This document shows positions 56,240 through 64,000 of a DNA stretch of 64,000 nt, in pieces. The first letter of the stretch is position 1. The number at the start of each line of letters is the position of its first letter. Position numbers and translations under genes: made by a program. The notes under the pieces were generated by a model. The model was not told the origin of the DNA. It was given only the letters and a program-made list of their open reading frames with translations, and made no database searches. This DNA comes from Adiantum capillus-veneris (taxonomy: Eukaryota > Streptophyta > Polypodiopsida > Polypodiales > Pteridaceae): positions 146,237,741 through 146,301,740 of the forward strand of contig CM043945.1 of the NCBI GenBank assembly GCA_014529385.2, given 5' to 3'.

Positions 56240-57007
56240 GAGAGCTGGCACATGAGTAAACGGAAGTTCCATGCCTAGATCTGCAAGGTTGTCCTGTGCT
56301 GGCACATAAGCCAAGCTGATCTCTCCTACTGAGAGCCTCTCCCTGAAATAGTGGTAATGCACCTCAATGTGCTTTGTGCGAGCATGAAAAACTTGGTTCC
56401 TCGCAACTGCCAATGCTCTCTGATTGTCAGTGTAGATAGTGTTAGCAATGTCCTGTCCAACACCCAAATCATCCAGAAGGCAACTGAGCCATACACACTC
56501 AACCGTAGCTGTGAAGATTGCCCTGTACTCAGCCTCACAACTCGAAGTGGCCACAGTAGGTTGCTTCTTGCTCAACCATGATATACATGAACTGCCAAGC
56601 ATGAAACAAAAACCACTTGTGGACACTCGCATGTCAAAACAACCAGCCCAATCTGAGTCCGAAAAATCATGTAAGTCTGGTGGCATTGATCCCCCCTTGG
56701 GATAAAACAAGCCAAGATGTAAAGTGCCACTAAGGTAGCAAAAAATCCTCTTGACACCCTGCCAATGCTTAGACCCTGGGCTATGCATAAATCTGCTGAC
56801 CTGTGAGACTGCAAACTGAATATCTGGCCTCGTGTTGCATAGATAAATGAGGCAGCCAACAGCAGTTTGGTAAAGAGTGACATCAGCAGGATCACCAGCA
56901 TCATATAGACTCCACTTCAAACCTGTTTCCATGGGAGTGGCAATAGGTTTGCGATCCTCAAGTCCAAACTTACATAGCAATGTTTCTATGTAACTTTTCT
57001 GACACAA
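56240..57007 (-). pseudogene. Copia 2 reverse transcriptase end and RNase H
   Basis: Minus strand: KSYIETLLCKFGLEDRKPIA, TPMETGLKWS, RPDIQFAVSQVSRFMHSPGS, DSDWAGCFDMRVSTSGFCFM, KKQPTVATSSCEAEYRAIF, TDNQRALAVARNQVFHARTK, HIEVHYHYFRERL and AYVPAQDNLADLGMELPF. The RNase H acids (D in DSDWAG, E in CEAEY, D in TDNQ) are present. The coding part ends near the polypurine tract; the open frame runs on into the LTR only by chance. Confidence 0.9.
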
Positions 57008-57034
57008 AGTAATACCACCATCACACTACTTAAA

Positions 57035-57880
57035 CTATATACCCAAGTAATGATGCAACAGCCCCAAATCTTTCATCTTGAAAGTAGCATTCAAATCAGC
57101 CTTAAATTTAGCAATATGTCTCTCATTTGGTCTAGTGATCAGCAAATCATCGACATAAAGAACCACAATGAGAAGTACATCATCCTCACGCTTCAAATAC
57201 AATGTGCTTTCTGTTGGACTATTATGAAAGCCTCGTTTTACCAAATGAGTGTCAGCTTTCTCATACCAAGCACGAGGAGATTGCTTCAACCCATACAAAG
57301 CCTTCTTACATCTGCACACTTTGTCCTCTTGTCCTTTTATGACAAAACCGCAAGGCTGCGTTACATAAACTTCCTCAAATATGTCACCATTCAAGAAAGC
57401 AGTAACAATGGCTGATTGATGTACATCCCAACCAAAATGAGCTGCCAATGCACATAGAAAACGCACAGTAGTCATACGACAAGTGGGAACAAAAGTATCT
57501 CCATAATATATGCCATTAGGCTGTGCATAACCCTTTGCAACAAGTCGAGCCTTATGGCGATTGATCTCACCATCCGGCTTGCGTTTCAACTTGTAAACCC
57601 ACTTCGTACAAATGGCCTTTTTGTCAGAAGGAAAATCACATAAAGTCCATGTGTCATTTTCTATAAGTGCATCATATTCTGATTGCATGGCAGCCATCCA
57701 ATTTTCTGAATTCTGTGCTTCATCAAAGGAAAGAGGCTCCTCAACATCATATAATCTAGAAAGAGCCAAAGCATAACAATTTGATGCATAAGATGCATGG
57801 CGAGAGCCTGAACGAGTACGACTAGACAAAGGTGCATCCAATTTACTATCACGCAAAGTGTGCACGAGCCATTCTGGCAT
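57035..57880 (-). pseudogene. Copia 2 reverse transcriptase
   Basis: 281 codons: EPLSFDEAQNSENWMAAMQS, EYDALIENDTWTL, CTKWVYKLKRKPDGEINRHK, ARLVAKGYAQPNGIYYGDTF, FLNGDIFEEVYVTQPCGFVI, CKKALYGLKQSPRAWY, then the catalytic LYVDDLLITRP. Domain order and spacing are normal. The frame ends in LLHHYLGI, and the next part follows after a frame change near 57030. In the MDV.TAFL.G motif the Asp is replaced (VHQSAIVTAFLNGD). Confidence 0.92.
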
Positions 57881-58081
57881 ACCTCTAGCCTGCTCATTTT
57901 CAGCCCTTTCTTCTCATCAAGTACATCATGTACATCTGCATCAGTAATAGGCTTATCTAAAGCATTTTCAAAAATCCCCATAGGCTATACATTTGCCTCA
58001 TTGGAACGTACATTCGTATTTCCACCACTGAAAAGAGGCAACAAAGTGTCATAAATGTCATGTGAGCTTACATTACTGTCT

Positions 58082-59494
58082 CTAGTACATGACAGCAAGG
58101 GCTAAACAGAATCTTCCACAAACACTACATCCCGTGCAACTAGAATACGTTTTTTTGCGGATGATACAACCTGTAACCTTTGCTTTCAGCACTATAACCA
58201 ACAAAAATACATTTGACAGCCTTATCATCCAATTTTCTGCGCTGTGTTTGTGGCACCAAAGCATATGCCAAATAGAAAAAAACATGCATGTGCTCAATAG
58301 AAGGCTTTCTATCATGCCATGCTTCATATGGAGTAATAGGCTGCAAAGATTTCGTAGGACACCTGTTAAGTACATAAGTGGCACACATGAGTGACTCAAC
58401 CAAAAAGAATGCCGCAAAGCTTGACTTTTGACCATACATCGTGCCATTTCCATCAGTGACCTGCTTTTCCTCTCAGCAACGCCATGTTGTTGAGGTGTAT
58501 AAGGCACTGCATATTGGTGTTTTATCCCACGACTAGCCATAAATGCATTAAATTCATGAGACATATACTCCCCCCCTCGATCGGAACGGAGGGTGCCCAT
58601 AGTACATTTCCAGACATTTTCAGCCATAGCCAGAAATTTTTTGAAGCACATAAAAACTTCGGACTTCGCTTTAAGCGGAAATACCCATGCATGCCTGGAG
58701 TAATCATCAATGAAAGTCACAAAGTACAAGTAATTTCCCAAGGAAGGAGTTTGCATGGGCCCACAAACATCACTATGCACAAGCTGCAACCTGCATGTGG
58801 CCCTGATTGGAACCATCCTTTGGAAACTTTGAACGCTTCATTTTACCTAGAATGCAGCCTTCACAAACATGTTTGACGGGTGCTTCAAGAGGCGGCAAAG
58901 AAGCAACCATATCAGAGTTTTGCAAACCCAGCAAACTGGAAAAATTCAGATGACCAAAACGTGCATGCCAAAGTTTTGCATCTGAAATAGCCCTTGAATC
59001 TACAACAACATTTGCAAAATTTTGTCCACACTTATCATACAAAGTGAGCTTATATAGCCCACGGCCCAAAAGCCCATATGCAACAATTTCTCACCAAAAC
59101 TGAGATCATGAACTGTACATCTGTCATCAACAAATTTGACTACAAGTCCAAGTCTAGCAAGTGCGGATACAGACAAGAGATTCTTCTTGATCCCAGGTAC
59201 ATAAAGTGCATCAACAAGTGTGACGGAACTGCCAATAACAGCAGTGAGCACAATCTTTCCAACTCCCTGAACTGGATAAGAGGCGTTGTTGGCACAAGTG
59301 ACTGAATTTCCATGAGGGGCAGATTCGAGAGAGGTAACCAATTCATGATGTGAGGTAATGTGCTTTGTAGCACCACTGTCGAAATACCACACATGTGAAT
59401 CTGCAGCAACCAACTGAAAAGCATGCATCATAGACAGCCGGATTGTAAGTGCACTCTGCACTAAAAGCCCATTATGCATCAACATCAGCAACAC
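58082..59494 (-). pseudogene. Copia 2 protease and integrase
   Basis: Protease site WYFDSGATKHITS (about 59385). GAG-pre-integrase HARFGHLNFSSLLGLQNSDM and [16 protein letters not shown] (58780-58970). Integrase core [20 protein letters not shown] (58730-58780), [14 protein letters not shown] and [20 protein letters not shown] (58450-58600), so D, D and E are all present. The coding is spread over three frames. The region 57900-58440 continues toward the linker before reverse transcriptase ([40 protein letters not shown]). Confidence 0.9.
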
Positions 59495-59499
59495 AGTCT

Positions 59500-60300
59500 C
59501 CTTTCACAGAAGACTCAACAATGGCTGCGTTTGTAGTGGAACTAGAATTTGCAGTGGAACCACCCTCTTTCTTCTTAGCCTCTTTGGCCTTTAACTTAGG
59601 ACACGACTTGATCAAGTGATCATTGGCTTTACAATAATGGCAACGCATCTTCTTTTTGCCCTTATCACCAGAATTTCCAAACGAATTGCTACCAGCAGAA
59701 GCATTAGGAACATAATTTTTGCCACTCGTAGCACAACCATAAGAAGTTTATGTACCAGCAGAAGCATTAGGAACATAATTTTTGCTGCATTGCTGTTACC
59801 ACCCTTTCTTTGAGAAGCAATAAAAGCATGTTCAACTGCACGCTGTCTAGTCCTGTTTTTTCTGGAAAGTGACTCTTGCAATAGCAATGTGCATAATGCA
59901 TCAAACTTGACAACTTCTGGATTTCCTTGGGTCATAAGTCTCCAAGTACTAGCAAAAGCCTGGTAGGAATCTGGTAAGGCATCAAGAACAGTCTGCACAA
60001 AGGAATTGTTTGAAATGACTTCACCTGCAGAAATAAGTTTCTCATTGATATCATTGACACTAGCAAGGAAAGTGTCCATATCATCTTCCTCATGCATAAT
60101 CTTTGACTCCAGCTCTTTACGTAGCAAAGAAATTTTAGCCTCATTACGGCTTGCATAAAGACCTGCTAGAATATCCCAAGCCTGTTTTGCAGATTTTGCT
60201 GAACGGATGTGAGGAACAATGGTGCGCTTCACAGACAACGCAATCAACACATCTCATCAGTTTACAGTTGGCTCTTCAAGAGAAGGCACATCCTCTTTGG
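59500..60300 (-). pseudogene. Copia 2 gag with zinc knuckle and a 66-base duplication
   Basis: Minus strand: IALSVKRTIVPHIRSAKSAK, QAWDILAGLYASRNEAKISL, DDMDTFLASVNDINEKLISA, VQTVLDALPDSYQAFASTWR are UBN2-type Gag motifs. In another frame CHYCKANDHLIKSC gives an intact CCHC knuckle near 59620-59650. A 66-base segment containing GCATTAGGAACATAATTTTT is present twice (59700-59724 and 59766-59790), lengthening a linker. The Gag N-terminus expected right of 60.3 kb is not recognisable. Confidence 0.88.
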
Positions 60301-60617
60301 CTTTACGTTTAACTTGCACAAGGACTGCTTGTTGGGAGATGTGCATCATCTGAGAAGTCTATATTCCTCTTTCTTGTATTTTTCTTGACAAGTACCGTAG
60401 AGGGTGAGGGATACTCTTGGCCAGCCGACCTCTCTAACTCATCTTCACAAATTGACTCTTATTGATCAAAGTCCTGACAAAAGTCAACAGTTCTTTTGGC
60501 AGAAACGCTAAGCAACTGAGCCTACGGTTGGAATCTTGGCACAAGCTCTGGGTCCGGTTTTAGTCTCTTCTGCCTACTGGACCTTAATCCTATTCATTAG
60601 GAAACAATGCCAAGTCT

Positions 60618-60665
<48 letters not shown>

Positions 60666-60713
60666 AAAGGTCTCCTTGTGCCTCTCTCTATCACCGTGTC
60701 TCTTTCTCAAAGG

Positions 60714-60841
<128 letters not shown>

Positions 60842-60953
60842 ACAAGAAATTTCATATCTCTCTCTCTTACACACATAGAGACACACACACCCACACACAC
60901 TCACTCACACACAAAACCTCTCTCTCTGTGTGTATGTGTGTGTGTGTGTGTGT

Positions 60954-61016
60954 GTACTAAAGGCGCGCGGAGACATCCAACTACTCTTTGGATGCCTCTA
61001 TGTGCGCCTTTAGTAC
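60954..61016. repeat. Hairpin 1 (inverted repeat with ACTAAAGGCGC ends)
   Basis: Left arm GTACTAAAGGCGCGCGGAGA to CATCCAA (60954-60980), seven-base loop, right arm TTGGATGCC to GCGCCTTTAGTAC (60988-61016). Arms pair over 13 perfect outer bases and 7 perfect inner bases, with a bulge between. Such 'ACTAAAGGCGC' palindromes are common near ends of plant CACTA elements. Confidence 0.8.
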
Positions 61017-61092
61017 TGTGGAGAGGCAAGGAGAATGAGAGAGAGAGGGAGAGTGTGTGTGTGTGTGTTTTGGTCTGCTTTGGAGTGATAGA

Positions 61093-61157
<65 letters not shown>

Positions 61158-61219
61158 TCTGTGTGTGTGTGTGTGTGTGTGTTATAGACAGAGGGAGAAA
61201 TAGGTGGAGACAGGGGGGA

Positions 61220-61282
<63 letters not shown>

Positions 61283-61309
61283 CCCTCTCTCTCTTTTCTA
61301 TTTCCTTTT

Positions 61310-61370
61310 CACTAACGGTGCACGGAGGTGTATTTTATGGTCAAAAAATTCTTTCACGCGCGCCGTTAGT
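61310..61370. repeat. Hairpin 2 (inverted repeat with CACTAACGG end)
   Basis: Left arm CACTAACGGTGCACGGAG at 61310, right arm CTTTCACGCGCGCCGTTAGT at 61351-61370. Eight outer bases pair perfectly and the rest partly. The left arm begins CACTAACGG, like a CACTA terminus, and shares ACTAA.GG.GC with hairpin 1. Confidence 0.7.
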
Positions 61371-61410
61371 AATGGGATAAGTTTTGCTGAGAGACAGGGA
61401 GAGTTTTGGG

Positions 61411-61499
<89 letters not shown>

Positions 61500-61537
61500 A
61501 GAGAGAGAGAGAGACTCTTCTATTTGTATACAGTAGA

Positions 61538-63237
61538 ATGGCTAGAACAAAGGCCACTGCAAGAAAGGCGGGCAAGGGACTAGGGTTAACAGCTAAGGCA
61601 AGTAGCAGATCTACAACCCCAAAGAAGAGACTTGGAAAAACAAGTAAAATTTTGAAAGGTCCAAGGATGAAGAAGCTACAGAGCTGCATGGGACTTTTCA
61701 ATGAAATCAGGAAGGCACAGAAATGTGTTGATTTGTGCATACCAAAGCTTCCCTTCCAGAGGATGGTGAGGTCCCATTTGTGATGAAGCTAGCTGGGGCA
61801 CTAAAAGATGGAAAGTGGTTGCATTGATGGCTCTACAGAAAGGAACAGAGGACTTCCTGTTTGAGTACTTTAGTGAAATGACCATTGTAGCAGCCCATGC
61901 CCACAGGGTGACTGTAATGGACAAGGACAATGAGACACTAAAAAGGGTAAGGTGGAGGTATGACAAACTTATGGTACCCAATGACTGTAGGGATAAGAAA
62001 ATGAGGGAAATTTTGCTATACCCCCCTGAACTATTTCCACAAGTCACAGTTGTAGATGTCACACATGATGTTAATACAAGGGCAAGGGTAGAGACGGTTG
62101 CTCGCCAAACAGAAGACATAAGGGAAGCATAACTTAAGGAGAAAACGAAAGTAGCAATGGAGTCCCAGAGGGAAATAGAATGCAATGTGACCCGATCCAT
62201 AGATGCAAGCAACAAAGATACTCTACTTTCAATGATGTATTGTTTGCTTGCAGAGATACCATTTATAGATGGAGCCAGAAAGCTGGCTCTAGATACAGTG
62301 GACATCAATATATTGTTGGATCCAAATGCTCAGATATTAGATACAATATCTACGTTTGTCTTAAGTAAGTTTTAATATTTTGCTAACTTTGAAAACTCAA
62401 ATGATAGGTGTACTAAATCAGGTACACTCCCTGCAGTTTGATCAAAAGTCAACTTCCACCGCACACCCACACGGAGGTTTTTCTTCTTGATCCACAAATG
62501 TCTGTGATTATTAGACAGAAGAACAGTCCATCTGGCACATTTGAGAGTTGGTTTCTCCACTGTGCTATGCTGGAAGTAACTATCATCATCTTTCCTTATG
62601 AGAACAACCATCAGTGGAGTCTCATATGCCTTGATGTTGAGCAGCCAGCAGTGTGGGTGTTCAATTCAATAAAAGGAACCCACCTTAAAATTAGGTTGTA
62701 AGTGTTATGTATCAAAAAGTGTTTCTTATGGATATCCATGTAAATTTGAAAGCCTCGAGCTAACATCTTGATACTCCTTTGTGAAATTGTATAAAGAGAT
62801 TATTTCTAGCTTATGGCATGCTATGTGGAAGGTACAAACTATACAAGGCCCCAATCAAAGATGTGTCTGTACCAAATCAAACCGATGCAACTTCTTGCGG
62901 CTGGAGATGTCTTCTCCATGCAGAGTATGTCCTGCAAAGATACTTTGCATTACAACCTTTCATGACTAAGGTAACCATTTGGCAATGCATTCAATCAGTT
63001 TTGGTTTTCTTTATACAAGACTTCTCACCATGTGGTCTTTCAATTTTGCAGAGTGCTGTGCAAAACTACACATATGGTTATTTGCAAAGATATCGGAAAA
63101 GTCTAATACAACACCTTCTCACTATGTCGAACCCCACAGAAGCTGAAGATAGCTGCTTGGACGACCGCACAATTGATATGACAATACGCGACGAGCCACC
63201 ACGAGAAGCCCATGCATCAGATACAATGGAACCATAA
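61538..63237 (+). CDS. Histone H3/CENH3-like domain fused to Ulp1-type (C48) cysteine protease
   Basis: The ATG at 61538 opens MARTKATARKAGKGLGLTAK, matching the H3 tail ARTKQTARK: K4 and K9 kept, S10 is Ala, the K27 ARKS motif absent. Then LFNEIRKAQKCVDLCIPKLP, FQRMVR. After two small frame changes (61766-61815): RWKVVALMALQKGTEDFLFE, YFSEMTIVAAHAHRVTVMDK. These are the H3 alpha-N to alpha-3 helices. R-W-x3-AL-x-ALQ is the CENH3 form; canonical H3 has Phe for Trp. A helical linker (TAA at 62130) leads to a C48 protease: FPYENNHQWSLICLDVEQPA with catalytic-type His, VFNSIKG where Asp is Asn, then VPNQTDATSCGWRCLLHAEY with the Gln and nucleophile Cys. Introns: about 62369-62436, about 62698-62800, 62971-63051 (GTAACC...TTGCAG, in frame). 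Reading may continue past the 63235 TAA (AEDVERPKEAMQDASVQAEG). Either a captured-histone element gene or a decaying host gene. Confidence 0.75.
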
Positions 63238-64000
63238 CGAGTTGAGGGGATCATACCAGCCAAAGATGACATGGCCGAGGATGTAGAAAGGCCAAAAGAG
63301 GCTATGCAAGATGCTAGTGTACAAGCAGAGGGCCTGTTAGAAGCTGGACACAACCCACGGAGACTAACTACTCGGAGGATTATCATTTTTTTTGTAATTA
63401 TTCATTTATTGAGGAAACCTGATTTTTCACCTTGTAAATATTGGGACTTACAGAAGTTTCCATATTGTATCCTAGTTTTGATAGATAGATGGAGTAGTTG
63501 GTTGATTTTGGAACCTTAGGGTTTGAGAATTGTAAGGTATATATACCACTTTTTGACCTTAATGAAAAACCTTTTGTCATTTTTAAAAACAAGTTTTGAA
63601 GTCTGTGAGTTAGCGTACTGTGTACGAGAGAGAGTGTGAGCTTCATCTTGATGCTACGTGTGCACCGGTGGTGGAATCAAGTGCAAAGAAGTGCAACGGT
63701 GTTGCCCCCAACGAGAGCTGCACGCCGATACCTACATTGCGCGCGTATGGTCCGGTTTTGCAAGATCCTTCTACGAGCTTCATCTGGTGATTAGGTGAGC
63801 ATACGTTGTCCGATTTTGCATTGCAGCATATCCACACGATCACATTGAGTAGAGCTACAAATTAGGCACTCTAGATTTTGGAAACGAAGATTTGCAGATT
63901 TCGGCCAAACATCCTACGTGATTCTGCACCAGGTATTTTGGGTTGGGATTTTGGTTCATAGACCTTAGGGAGAGCGACCAATTGGTGTTAGTAGGGTCTC
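63238..64000. other. 3' flank of the H3-Ulp1 gene; no further gene assigned
   Basis: The gene's frame stays open without stops to 63519, the first part acidic then hydrophobic. Thereafter the sequence is AT-rich (TATATACCACTTTTTGACC near 63538, with AATGAAAAACC as a possible poly(A) signal region). From about 63630 it is more CG-rich with GAGAGAGAG and CACCGGTGGTGG. The final 350 bases show no open frame of note and no recognised LTR or PBS. Confidence 0.4.

Larger units (their letters stand above)
55985..60300 (-). mobile_element. Second Ty1/copia retrotransposon, minus strand, 5' end missing
   Basis: From right to left: gag, zinc knuckle, protease, GAG-pre-integrase, integrase, reverse transcriptase, RNase H, polypurine tract and a 227-base LTR (55985-56211). 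No 5' LTR, primer site or Gag N-terminus is recognisable near 60.3-60.6 kb, so the 5' end is truncated or eroded. Several frame changes interrupt the coding region. Its sequence differs clearly from copia element 1, so the two are different families. Confidence 0.9.

Noticed and set aside
63600..64000. Possible start of another LTR element at the right edge
   Set aside because: No repeated partner, terminal TG..CA pair or primer site is visible inside the window.

Overview
The window looks like a piece of a large, repeat-dominated land-plant nuclear genome. The evidence is Ty1/copia and Tat-type Ty3/gypsy LTR retrotransposons, a CACTA-type transposase remnant, GT-AG introns, AT-rich decayed spacers and very long CT/GA, TG and TA tracts. 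There is no bacterial gene organisation and no rRNA or tRNA gene. The exact clade (fern, lycophyte, gymnosperm or other) cannot be fixed from the sequence. Almost every reading frame is broken, so most entries are fossils.

Layout. 1-2985: tail of a decayed CACTA transposase locus (DUF4218 and DUF4216 regions). 3.0-3.35 kb: TTATGG-type minisatellite. 4075-4978 and 10603-11446 (-): two halves of an unrecognised multi-domain gene ('copy 1'), split by a complete copia element (4979-10602, target duplication CTTGA). A histone H3 C-terminal half (4075-4313, -) follows it on the same strand. 11.4-14.3 kb: low-complexity spacer. 14.3-18 kb: decayed gypsy gag interrupted by a 1357-bp TTAA-flanked inverted-repeat element (14808-16164). 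19.2-22.0 and 38.0-38.8 kb (-): an unrecognised coiled-coil gene, split by a 15.9-kb tandem array of a gag-only LTR element (four LTRs, three internal regions; 22035-37962). 38.8-42.0 kb: AT-rich spacer with repeated palindromes. 42019-42106 plus 52851-55373 (+): 'copy 2' of the unrecognised gene family, split by a complete Tat-type gypsy element (42107-52850). 55985-60.3 kb (-): a second copia element. 60.6-61.5 kb: giant CT and GA tracts enclosing two hairpins. 61538-63237 (+): a gene that joins a histone H3/CENH3-like domain to a Ulp1-type (C48) cysteine protease.

Most interesting reading. Two paralogous, intron-containing, transposase-like genes of an unrecognised family (copy 1 and copy 2) are each followed on the same strand by a histone H3-like sequence: immediately in copy 1, and after a copia insertion and microsatellites for copy 2. 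In the second case the histone is fused to a SUMO/ubiquitin-like protease domain. This suggests, as inference, a mobile element family that carries a histone H3 variant plus a desumoylase-like protease. Both copies also share an in-frame TAG at exactly the same aligned position. No database search was possible, so novelty is unverified.
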